A stretch of 5,518 bases of DNA from an uncultured Prosthecobacter sp. GTDB taxonomy: Bacteria; Verrucomicrobiota; Verrucomicrobiia; Verrucomicrobiales; Verrucomicrobiaceae. Shown here piece after piece: positions 1 through 5,518 of this stretch. The notes under the pieces are model-generated. The model was not told where the DNA came from and did not search any database. It saw only the letters and a program-made list of their open reading frames with translations. A program made the translations under genes and the position numbers. Location of the stretch: the NCBI GenBank assembly GCA_947523045.1, contig CANNUR010000208.1, forward strand, positions 1 through 5,518, in the 5' to 3' direction. The number at the start of each line of letters is the position of its first letter. Position 1 is the first letter of the stretch.

Positions 1-375
1 GTGCAGACCTGGAACCACAAGCTGCCGAGCGAGTTCCTCGACGCTTTCGGCCGGCCCAACGCCAGTCAGGAATGCCCCTGCGAACGCGAGCGCAAGTCGA
101 GCGTCGTGCAGGCCCTGCATCTCATGAATTCCGACTCGCTGCAGAAGAAGCTGGCCAGCGACAAGGGCCGCATCACGGCGCTGGTGAAGTCGGACCTACC
201 CGAGCCGAAGCTGGTCAGCGAGATCTATCTGGCTGCTTACAACCGTCTGCCCGAGGCCGTGGAACTGCAGGAAGCCCTGCGCTTCTTTGCCACTCCCGGG
301 GCGACCCGCCAGACGGCCGCCGAGGACCTTGCCTGGGCACTGATCAACTCGGCGGAATTCGTCTTCAACCACTGA
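1..375 (+). CDS. C-terminal end of a DUF1549/DUF1553 (PSD1-type) protein, partial
   Basis: Only the last 124 codons are in the window. The reading frame is open from the first base, and the GTG there is probably an internal valine codon rather than a start. The residues match the end of DUF1553: an FLDAFGRPN motif followed by a Cys-X-Cys pair (C25, C27 in the visible part) and ERE. Next comes an amphipathic helix with ALHLMNSDSLQ, then EIYLAAYNRLP, and the closing AWALINSAEFVFNH. In this family these proteins usually run to 700-1000 residues. They carry DUF1549 upstream, often with a cytochrome c-like PSD1 domain, and are exported. They are frequently encoded beside a DUF1501 gene; their biochemical role is not settled, and a link to sulfated polysaccharide degradation has been discussed. 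No DUF1501 gene follows here: the next gene is convergent and unrelated. The family call is firm; the function is not known. Confidence 0.85.
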   Translation: MQTWNHKLPSEFLDAFGRPNASQECPCERERKSSVVQALHLMNSDSLQKKLASDKGRITALVKSDLPEPKLVSEIYLAAYNRLPEAVELQEALRFFATPGATRQTAAEDLAWALINSAEFVFNH

Positions 376-389
376 GCCGCGGCCCATTG

Positions 390-478
390 AGGGGAGCGCG
401 GAGACTCCTCTCCGCCTCATCCAACGGGCGGCGAAGCCGCGAAAATGAGGAGGCGGACAAGAGTGTCCACGCTCCCCT
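390..478. repeat. Imperfect inverted repeat with a nested hairpin (repeat family A, copies 1 and 2)
   Basis: The left arm (390-420) and the right arm (445-478) are reverse complements at 27 of 31 positions, plus one 3-base CTC insertion in the right arm. The spacer contains its own perfect stem, GCGGC-GAA-GCCGC (428-440), so the whole element could fold into one long hairpin. Each arm is also a small palindrome. Copy 1 has GCGGAG (398-403) pairing with CTCCGC (410-415). Copy 2 has GGACA (455-459) pairing with TGTCC (464-468). The element lies between two convergent stop codons (375 and 537), where a bidirectional terminator or a REP/MITE-like mobile palindrome would be expected. No open reading frame of its own is evident. 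Confidence 0.8.
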
Positions 479-505
479 CTTTGGCGTGACCGCAGGACTC
501 CAGGC

Positions 506-536
506 GGCGGACATGGGTATCCACGCGCCTCTCTTT
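506..536. repeat. Third copy of repeat family A, directly abutting the hydrolase stop codon
   Basis: These 31 bases match copy 2 (452-482) at 26 positions in the same orientation, offset by 54 bases. The shared parts are GGCGGACA at the start, TCCACGC in the middle and CTCTTT at the end. The internal stem is weaker than in copy 2: GGACA pairs with TATCC with one mismatch. A four-T run (534-537) ends the unit, so it could act as a weak terminator for the + strand gene ending at 375. The T-run overlaps the first base of the stop codon of the - strand hydrolase. Confidence 0.7.
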
Positions 537-1340
537 TCAGTGCTTGAGCAGCCAGTCGGTCGTGCGCGGATTGAAGTCGGCCAGGCACTCCCAGTGGAAG
601 GCGTGGCCGGCATCGTCGTAGAGGTGGAGGTCGGCGCCGGGAATGGCGGCCGCCACCTCCTCGCTCATCCAGCGCGGGGTGAAGGTGTCGTTCTTGCCGC
701 CGATGACGAGGGTCGGGCACTTGACGTTCTTCAGTTCGGAGATCGTGTTGTGGCTGATGGCGGCGGCGCTCTGCGCCTCCATGGCGTGGACCGGCTGCGG
801 CGCCGGATTGGTGGCGGCGTCCTTGAGGCCCTGCTGCAGGTTGTTCCAGCAGTCGTCGTTGTCGAACCAGGGCTTGGTGAAGATGAGTATCTGCACGTAG
901 TGCATGAAGTCCTCGGGACGCATCGTCGCCTTGCACTTCATCAGGTGCTGCCAGGTGTAGAGGCCGAAGCGGTCCTGACGCGCCCAGGTGCACATGAGGA
1001 TCATGCTCTTGACCTTCTGCGGGTGGCGCAGGGCGAGCTGCTGGGCGATGACCGAGCCGAGCGAGCAGCCGACCACGCGGGCCTGCGAGATGCCGAGCGC
1101 GTCCATCAGGCCGGCGTAGTCATCGGCCATCATCGCCGTGGTGTAGGGACCTTCAGGCTTGTCGGTTTGGCCGACGCCGCGGTTGTCGCCGAGGATGCAA
1201 CGGAAATGCTTCGACCACTCGGCCGCATGCGCCTCCCAGACGCCGCCGGGGGCGGTGACGCCCATGATGCAGACCAGCGGTTCGCCGCTGCCGCGCTCTT
1301 CATAATACATCTGGATTCCGTTGGTGGTGACGTGGGGCAT
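537..1340 (-). CDS. Alpha/beta hydrolase (AB hydrolase-1 family), substrate unknown
   Basis: A complete 267-residue protein, the usual size for single-domain alpha/beta hydrolases. A strand-turn PLVCIMGVTAPG (residues 21-32) sits where the oxyanion-hole loop is expected. DNRGVGQTDKP (52-62) is the conserved turn after strand 4. The nucleophile elbow is GCSLG with Ser93. A cap region covers about residues 118-195. The acid is probably Asp218 in GGKNDTFTP, and the base His246 in DAGHAFHWE. No signal peptide or membrane segment is visible, so it is probably cytoplasmic. It resembles 3-oxoadipate enol-lactonase and BioH-like esterases, but nothing nearby indicates the substrate. The open frame continues upstream to 1601. 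I chose the ATG at 1338-1340 because MPHVTTNGIQMYYEERGSG is a typical family start and the extension is low-complexity and covers repeats. There is no Shine-Dalgarno sequence before it. The gene converges on the DUF1553 gene and diverges from polA. Confidence 0.9.
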   Translation of the reverse strand: MPHVTTNGIQMYYEERGSGEPLVCIMGVTAPGGVWEAHAAEWSKHFRCILGDNRGVGQTDKPEGPYTTAMMADDYAGLMDALGISQARVVGCSLGSVIAQQLALRHPQKVKSMILMCTWARQDRFGLYTWQHLMKCKATMRPEDFMHYVQILIFTKPWFDNDDCWNNLQQGLKDAATNPAPQPVHAMEAQSAAAISHNTISELKNVKCPTLVIGGKNDTFTPRWMSEEVAAAIPGADLHLYDDAGHAFHWECLADFNPRTTDWLLKH

Positions 1341-1390
1341 GGATGTTCGGGGTTGGGGTGCGCTTCGATGTAGCGGAAAGGCAAGCGGCC

Positions 1391-1410
1391 GCCAAGCAAA
1401 ATCACTTGGC
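1391..1410. other. Short perfect inverted repeat, possible operator or hairpin
   Basis: GCCAAG (1391-1396) and CTTGGC (1405-1410) are exact reverse complements around an A/T-richer 8-base spacer (CAAAATCA), in otherwise GC-rich sequence. It lies about 50 bases upstream of the hydrolase start, where an operator or a 5' leader hairpin could sit. A six-base arm can arise by chance, so the evidence is weak. Confidence 0.3.
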
Positions 1411-1424
1411 CCGGGTCCGGCAGT

Positions 1425-1447
1425 GTAGGCGCACTCGCCAAAGTGCG
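1425..1447 (+). repeat. REP-like element with GTAGG head (family B, copy 1)
   Basis: Reading on the + strand there is a GTAGG head (1425-1429), a left stem arm CGCACTC (1430-1436), a GCCA loop (1437-1440) and a right arm AAGTGCG (1441-1447). Six of the seven stem positions pair; the innermost is C/A on this strand and a T/G wobble on the other. A GTAG tetranucleotide before a palindrome is the layout of REP elements mobilised by RAYT (TnpA-REP) transposases. Copy 2 lies 35 bases downstream in the opposite orientation. No RAYT gene is in the window. Confidence 0.65.
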
Positions 1448-1482
1448 GGGCTTGGGAGTGCGGGACGCGTTCTCCCCCATCC

Positions 1483-1505
1483 CTCGTTCTGGCGAACGAG
1501 CCTAC
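1483..1505 (-). repeat. REP-like element with GTAGG head (family B, copy 2, opposite orientation)
   Basis: On the - strand the order is the GTAGG head (complement of 1501-1505), stem arm CTCGTTC (complement of 1494-1500), GCCA loop (complement of 1490-1493) and stem arm GAACGAG (complement of 1483-1489). All seven stem positions pair. Head and loop are identical to copy 1, while the stem sequence differs at several positions with pairing kept. The two copies point their hairpins at each other with heads outward, like a BIME-type REP pair. Confidence 0.65.
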
Positions 1506-1615
1506 GGAGCCGCACAGGACCTGCGCTTCCCCTCCTCCCTCCTCACAACGCTCTACTCTCCACTCCCCCCTGCACGCCCTTGCGCCGCGGGCCGCCCGCA
1601 CTACCCTGCCCGCCG

Positions 1616-4432
1616 ATGTCCAAACGCCTCTTCCTTCTCGACGGCATGGCGCTGCTGTACCGCGCGCACTTCGCCTTCATCAAGAATCCCATCCGCACGA
1701 GCGACGGCGTCAACACCTCGGCCCTGTATGGCTTCGCCAACACCCTGCTGGACATCCTGCGCAATCAGCAGCCGACCCACCTCGCCGTGGTGCTCGACAC
1801 CTCGGCGCCGACCGCGCGCCACGAACTCTACCCCGAGTACAAGGCCCAGCGCGAGGAAATGCCCGAGGACATCGCCTCCGCCATCCCGCAGATCCACCGC
1901 CTGTGCGCGGCCATGCAGCTGCCGCTCATCACCCGCGATGGCTACGAAGCCGACGACATCATCGGCATCCTCGCCAAACGCTCCGAGAGCGAGGGTTTTG
2001 AGACCTTCATGGTGACGCCGGACAAGGACTTCGGGCAGCTCGTCTCCGAGCACGTGAAGATTTACAAACCCGGCCGCCAGGGCTCCGACGTCGAGATCCT
2101 CGGCGTCGCCGAAGTCTGCGAACGCTGGGGCATCGAGCGCCCCGAGCAGGTCGTCGATGTGCTGGCGCTGATGGGTGACGCGGTCGACAACATCCCGGGC
2201 ATTCCGGGCTTCGGCGAAAAGACCGCCACCGCCCTGATTCGCCAGTTCGGCAGCGTCGAGAACCTGCTCGCCAACGCCGCCCAGCTCAAGGGCAAGCAGC
2301 GTGAGAAGGTCGAGCAGCACGCCGACAAGGCCCTTCTCTCCAAACAGCTCGCCATCATCCTGCACGATGCACCGCTCGAGGTCGGGCTCGACGACCTCGC
2401 CGTGCGCGGGCATGACGACGAGGCCCTGAAGGCCTTGTTCACCGAGTTCGAGTTCAACAGCCTCGGCAAGCGCCTGTATGGCGACGACTTCAAGGCGGGG
2501 CGCGGTCGCCAACTCGCCCGCGAGGCGGCGGCCGAGGGGGGCGAGGGGGGCGACCTCTTCAATACCGCCGAGGTGGCCCGGCAGAGTGCCCCGGCAACCC
2601 GCAGCCTGGCCGACACCCAGCACACCTACCACGCCGTGCGCAGCGCTGAAGAGCGACAGGCGCTGATCGACCAGCTCGCCGCCCAAGCCTCCTTCTGCTT
2701 CGACCTGGAGACGACCTCGCTCGATCCGCATCGCACGGCGATTGTCGGCATTGCCTTCTCCTGGCAGGCGCACGAGGGCTGGTTCGTGTTTTTCCCGCGC
2801 GATGCCGCCGCAGCCGCGGCTGTGCTCGAGGAATTTCGCCCGCTGCTGACCCGCCCCGGCATCGAGAAGATCGGCCATAACCTCAAGTTCGACCTCGCCG
2901 TCCTGCTCGCCAAGGGCGTCGAGGTGGCCGGCCCCTTCTTCGATACCCTGCTCGCCCATTCCCTGCTCGAGCCCGAGCAGCGCCATGGCATGGATTTCCT
3001 CGCCGAGACCTGCCTCGGCTACACGCCGGTGCCGCTGAGTGCGCTCATCGGCCTGGAGAAGGACGACCTGTTCAGCCAGGCGACGATGGCCGATGTCGCC
3101 GAAGCCGAGCCACAGAAAGTCGTCGACTACGCGGCCGAGGACGCCGACGTCACCTGGCAGCTTGCCGGGAAACTACGCCCGCAGTTGCCCGGCATGGGGG
3201 CCGAGCAGGTGTTTTACGAGATCGAATCGCCGCTGCTGCCCGTGCTGACGCGCATGGAGCATGCCGGGGTCAAGGTCGACGTCGCCGTGCTGCACGAAAT
3301 CGGCCTGACGCTGGAGAAACGCGCCAACGAACTGCACGACCGCATCCAGGCGGCTGCCGGCACGCCCTTCAACCTCAACAGCCCAAAGCAGCTCGGCGAG
3401 ATCCTCTTTGAGCGCCTTTGCCTGCTCGACAAGCCAAAGAAGACCGCCACCGGCCAGTATCAAACCAACGAGCAGGTGCTGCAGTCGCTCGCCGGCGCGC
3501 ATCCGATCATCCAGGACATCCTCGACTACCGCGAGGTGACCAAGCTCAAGAACACCTACGTCGACACCCTGCCGCGCGAGGTCAACCCGGCCACCGGCCG
3601 CATCCACACGACCTTCCACCAGCTCATGGCCGCCACCGGCCGCATGGCGTCGAGCCATCCGAACCTGCAGAACATCCCGATCCGCAGCGATCACGGCCGC
3701 GAGATCCGCAAGGCCTTCGTGGCGGGGGAACCGGGCTGGGTCCTGCTCAGCGCCGATTACTCGCAGGTTGAACTGCGCGTCATGGCCGCCCTCAGCGAGG
3801 ACCCGGCGATGATCGAGGCCTTCCGCAACGGCCAGGACATTCACCAGGCCACCGCCGCGCGCGTCTATGGTGTCGAACTCGACGGCGTGCTGCCGGAGAT
3901 GCGGCGCACGGCGAAGATGGTCAATTTCGGCATCATCTACGGCATCAGCGCCTTCGGCCTGGCCCAGCGCCTCGGCATTCCGCGTGGCGAAGCCGCCCGC
4001 ATCATCGACAGCTACTTCGAGCAGTTCCCCGGCGTGCTGCGCTACACCCGTCAAATTGTCGAGGACGCCCGTCGTCACGGCTATGTTGAGACGCTGACCG
4101 GTCGGCGCCGGCTCATTCGCGATCTCGACAGCGCCAACGCCACCGTCCGCGGCGGCGCCGAGCGCGTGGCGATGAACACGCCGATCCAGGGCACCGCGGC
4201 CGACATCATCAAGCTGGCCATGATCCGTGTCGAGGCCGCCCTGCGCGCCGCCGGCCTGCAGACGTGCATGCTGCTGCAGGTGCACGACGAACTGCTCTTC
4301 GAGCTGCCCGAAGCCGAGGTCGAACAGGCCCGCATCATCATCCTTGAGCAGATGCGCAACGCCCTGCCGCTCGGCGAAGTGCCGGTCGAGGTCGAGGCCG
4401 GCACCGGCCGCAACTGGCTGGAGGCGCACTGA
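1616..4432 (+). CDS. polA: DNA polymerase I, with 5' nuclease, proofreading and polymerase domains
   Basis: A complete 938-residue protein, close to the 928 of E. coli Pol I. It fills gaps, removes RNA primers from Okazaki fragments and carries out repair synthesis in the cytoplasm. The 5' nuclease domain (about 1-290) has D9 in LLDG, GYEADD (E111, D113, D114), TPDKDFGQLV (D136, D138), and D188 and D191 before a helix-hairpin-helix NIPGIPGFGEKTA. A Gly/Glu-rich linker follows (about 293-335). The 3'-5' exonuclease (about 340-525) keeps all key residues: D363 and E365 in DLET, D426 in NLKFD, and Y505 and D509 in YAAED, so proofreading should work. The polymerase domain (about 535-938) has motif A DYSQVELR (D714, E719), motif B RRTAKMVNFGIIYG (R763, K767, F771, Y775) and motif C VHDE (D891, E892). 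The frame opens upstream at 1343, but the ATG at 1616 gives the family start MSKRLFLLDG. There is no Shine-Dalgarno sequence before it. Confidence 0.98.
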   Translation: MSKRLFLLDGMALLYRAHFAFIKNPIRTSDGVNTSALYGFANTLLDILRNQQPTHLAVVLDTSAPTARHELYPEYKAQREEMPEDIASAIPQIHRLCAAMQLPLITRDGYEADDIIGILAKRSESEGFETFMVTPDKDFGQLVSEHVKIYKPGRQGSDVEILGVAEVCERWGIERPEQVVDVLALMGDAVDNIPGIPGFGEKTATALIRQFGSVENLLANAAQLKGKQREKVEQHADKALLSKQLAIILHDAPLEVGLDDLAVRGHDDEALKALFTEFEFNSLGKRLYGDDFKAGRGRQLAREAAAEGGEGGDLFNTAEVARQSAPATRSLADTQHTYHAVRSAEERQALIDQLAAQASFCFDLETTSLDPHRTAIVGIAFSWQAHEGWFVFFPRDAAAAAAVLEEFRPLLTRPGIEKIGHNLKFDLAVLLAKGVEVAGPFFDTLLAHSLLEPEQRHGMDFLAETCLGYTPVPLSALIGLEKDDLFSQATMADVAEAEPQKVVDYAAEDADVTWQLAGKLRPQLPGMGAEQVFYEIESPLLPVLTRMEHAGVKVDVAVLHEIGLTLEKRANELHDRIQAAAGTPFNLNSPKQLGEILFERLCLLDKPKKTATGQYQTNEQVLQSLAGAHPIIQDILDYREVTKLKNTYVDTLPREVNPATGRIHTTFHQLMAATGRMASSHPNLQNIPIRSDHGREIRKAFVAGEPGWVLLSADYSQVELRVMAALSEDPAMIEAFRNGQDIHQATAARVYGVELDGVLPEMRRTAKMVNFGIIYGISAFGLAQRLGIPRGEAARIIDSYFEQFPGVLRYTRQIVEDARRHGYVETLTGRRRLIRDLDSANATVRGGAERVAMNTPIQGTAADIIKLAMIRVEAALRAAGLQTCMLLQVHDELLFELPEAEVEQARIIILEQMRNALPLGEVPVEVEAGTGRNWLEAH

Positions 4433-4441
4433 GGTTTAGGG

Positions 4442-4531
4442 GGGCGGACCCGTCAGACCCGTCAGACCCGTCAGACCCGTCAGACCCGTCAGATCAGTCT
4501 GACTAGTCGGACCAGTCGGACTAGCCTGCCC
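4442..4531. repeat. 9-bp tandem repeat with palindromic GTC-N-GAC core
   Basis: Eight clear units run head to tail from 4451 to 4522, with a decayed unit on each side (4442-4450 and 4523-4531). The first four are identical (CGTCAGACC) and the fifth differs by one base (CGTCAGATC). The next three are AGTCTGACT, AGTCGGACC and AGTCGGACT. The core GTC-N-GAC is kept in all but the fifth unit, and AGTC-N-GACT makes units 6 and 8 fully palindromic apart from the central base. CTAGTC (4503-4508) can also pair with GACTAG (4519-4524). The array begins nine bases after the polA stop and ends just before the stop of the convergent gene, filling almost the whole 105-base gap. It may serve as a bidirectional terminator, although no T-run follows it. 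The period equals three codons, so it stays open when translated, but I see no gene in it. Confidence 0.85.
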
Positions 4532-4537
4532 CGCCCT

Positions 4538-5518
4538 TCACCACTCAAACTCCAGGTTTTCGGCGCGGATCTCGTTGGTCGCATCGGTCGGCAGGGCTGG
4601 GACCAGCACGTGGCCGCGGCCCAAGGGACCGCTGGTGCCGTGCGGCTGGCGCAGCACCCCGATGAAGCTGACCTTGCGGGTGATGCGCTTGGTGGCGTCC
4701 GGATTCTTCGCGGTTGGAGCCTCGATTTCATCCGTGACCTGGAAGCTGCCCGTGATCAAGCCGGTGCCGCTGTTCAGGGCGGCGGTCCACTTGGTGATGT
4801 TGACCGGGTCGGTCACCGGCGCGGTGACGACGATCTTGTTCTTGGCATCCAGCTGCAGATCGGTCGGCAGATCGAAGTCGGACTCGCTGTTGATGGCACC
4901 ATGGATGACCATGAACTCGCCTCCGGCCGGGAGATCGAGCAGGCTGGCCAGCGAGGTCGTCTTGTCGGGCTTGAGCCAGGGATCGAGCGTGACCTGAACG
5001 CTGTCCGGGCCGAAGCCATCGCGGTAAGACTTGTCCTTGGTGGTGCCGACCTTCTCCCAGTCGAGCAGGGCGGCGGCCTCGGTGCTGAGGTAGCGCCGGC
5101 CTTCCAGGGTCGGGTGCTCTTCCAGATCCAGCGGACCGGCCAGGTAGCTGTTGGCGCGTTTGTAGGGCTGGAGGAAGATACGGTAGCCGGACTGTTCGTC
5201 GGGCATCAGCGTGGCAGTGTAGGTCGTGCCATCGCCGAGGCGACCGGCCAGTTTCATCAAGGCCTTGCTGTCGATGGTGGCCAGGCCATAGCCTGAGCCG
5301 CCCGGCGTGCCACTGGGCAAGGCGTCCAGGATGAGGGTGTGCGCCCCGGCAAAGGTGATGACATCGCCCTTGGCCGGCGTGTACAGGCGGCGGCCGTCCT
5401 CCGTTGCGGCCAGCGGCGCGGCGTCGGCGGTCAGATCCGCGCTGAAGGCGCCGCCGAGGACGAAGTTGAGGCTCATCTCGTAGCGAGTGCCGCTCTTGCT
5501 GGTGACCGGTGTCATCGC
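4538..5518 (-). CDS. C-terminal part of a large beta-rich, probably surface or secreted protein (partial)
   Basis: The last 327 codons of a gene that enters from beyond the right edge. The ATG at 5513-5515 (residue 1 below) is probably an internal methionine, since the frame is open on both sides of it. The sequence is rich in Gly, Thr, Leu and Asp with alternating beta-strand patterns and no cysteines. Recognisable pieces in order are GGSGYGLATID (72-82), GRLGDGTTYTATLMPDEQSGYRIF (91-114 in part), LQPYKRANSYLAGPLDL (115-131), SYRDGFGP (163-170), TKWTAALNSGTGLITGSF (241-258), RKVSFIGVL (280-288) and GRGHVLVPALP (299-309). From memory, this order closes many very large Verrucomicrobia proteins with Ig-like, RCC1 or beta-repeat regions, where it reads as a 'partially gained function' module of the form GxFxGSF...RxVxFxGVL...GxGxFLxP. 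I know of no established function for it. Export is inferred, since the N-terminus and any signal peptide are not in the window. The gene converges on polA across the 9-bp repeat array. Confidence 0.75.
   Translation of the reverse strand, partial: AMTPVTSKSGTRYEMSLNFVLGGAFSADLTADAAPLAATEDGRRLYTPAKGDVITFAGAHTLILDALPSGTPGGSGYGLATIDSKALMKLAGRLGDGTTYTATLMPDEQSGYRIFLQPYKRANSYLAGPLDLEEHPTLEGRRYLSTEAAALLDWEKVGTTKDKSYRDGFGPDSVQVTLDPWLKPDKTTSLASLLDLPAGGEFMVIHGAINSESDFDLPTDLQLDAKNKIVVTAPVTDPVNITKWTAALNSGTGLITGSFQVTDEIEAPTAKNPDATKRITRKVSFIGVLRQPHGTSGPLGRGHVLVPALPTDATNEIRAENLEFEW

Larger units (their letters stand above)
1341..1615. promoter_or_regulatory. Divergent intergenic region between the hydrolase and polA
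   Basis: Both flanking genes start at the edges of this 275-base stretch, so promoters for both should lie in it. I could not identify convincing -35/-10 pairs, and neither start codon has a purine-rich ribosome binding site (polA is preceded by CTGCCCGCCG). The region holds a GCCAAG/CTTGGC inverted repeat (1391-1410), two facing REP-like hairpins (1425-1447 and 1483-1505) and a pyrimidine-rich tract (1526-1571). That tract has only six purines in 46 bases, and none in its first 19. Assigning it a regulatory role rests on position alone. Confidence 0.4.

Noticed and set aside
72..1373. Long + strand open frame of 433 codons across the DUF1553 end and antisense to the hydrolase
   Set aside because: It overlaps two recognisable genes, and its translation is an Arg/Gly/Ala/Val-rich shadow with no family resemblance, as expected from GC-rich antisense sequence.
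1341..1601. N-terminal extension of the hydrolase to an upstream start at 1601
   Set aside because: The extra 87 codons cover the REP-like hairpins and the pyrimidine-rich tract and are low-complexity; the family start fits the ATG at 1338-1340.
1580..1607. Possible polA promoter: TTGCGC, 16 bases, TACCCT
   Set aside because: Both hexamers are weak matches in GC-rich sequence, and transcription would begin almost at the ATG; a leaderless start is possible, but the evidence is too thin to annotate.
1343..1615. N-terminal extension of polA to an ATG at 1343
   Set aside because: The 91 extra residues are Arg/Pro/Leu-rich, run through repeats, and precede a canonical Pol I N-terminus at 1616.
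1601..2986. Long - strand open frame of 461 codons antisense to polA
   Set aside because: It lies wholly opposite conserved polA domains; the Gly/Glu/Leu/Val-rich translation is the mirror of polA codon use.
3173..4429. Long - strand open frame of 418 codons antisense to the polymerase domain
   Set aside because: Same reason: it shadows the strongly conserved motifs A to C of polA and shows no family features of its own.
4451..4522. CRISPR array
   Set aside because: The units are 9 bp and directly adjacent with no spacers; this is a simple tandem repeat.
4489..4731. Small - strand open frame encoding a Leu-Val-Arg repeat at its end
   Set aside because: The tripeptide repeat results from the 9-bp DNA period, and the rest lies out of frame over the beta-rich gene.

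Overview
This GC-rich window fits a member of the Planctomycetota/Verrucomicrobiota (PVC) group, most likely Verrucomicrobiota. Three things point that way. The left edge holds the C-terminus of a DUF1549/DUF1553 (PSD1-type) protein, a family expanded in these phyla. The right edge holds the C-terminal part of a large beta-rich protein that resembles Verrucomicrobia surface or secreted proteins. Neither complete gene has a Shine-Dalgarno sequence at its likely start. The taxonomic call is inference; no rRNA or other strict marker is present.

Layout, left to right. (1) The 3' end of a DUF1553 gene on + (1-375). (2) A 161-base gap between convergent stops (376-536), filled by three copies of a palindromic repeat, two of them in inverted orientation. 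(3) A complete alpha/beta hydrolase on - (537-1340). (4) A 275-base gap between divergent starts (1341-1615). It holds a small inverted repeat, a facing pair of REP-like hairpins with GTAGG heads, and a pyrimidine-rich tract. (5) A complete polA on + (1616-4432), with 5' nuclease, proofreading and polymerase modules all apparently active. (6) A 105-base gap between convergent stops (4433-4537), occupied by a 9-bp tandem repeat with a GTC-N-GAC core. (7) The 3' part of a beta-rich gene on -, running off the right edge (4538-5518).

No neighbouring genes share a strand, so there is no operon here and no evidence that the four proteins work together. PolA is a housekeeping replication and repair enzyme. 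The hydrolase is a generic esterase/lactonase-type enzyme of unknown substrate. The two edge genes are typical accessory genes of the phylum.

I see no new multi-gene system. The most interesting content is between the genes: each of the three gaps carries a different palindromic repeat family. In two of the families, base changes between copies preserve the hairpin stem, which suggests the structure itself is maintained.
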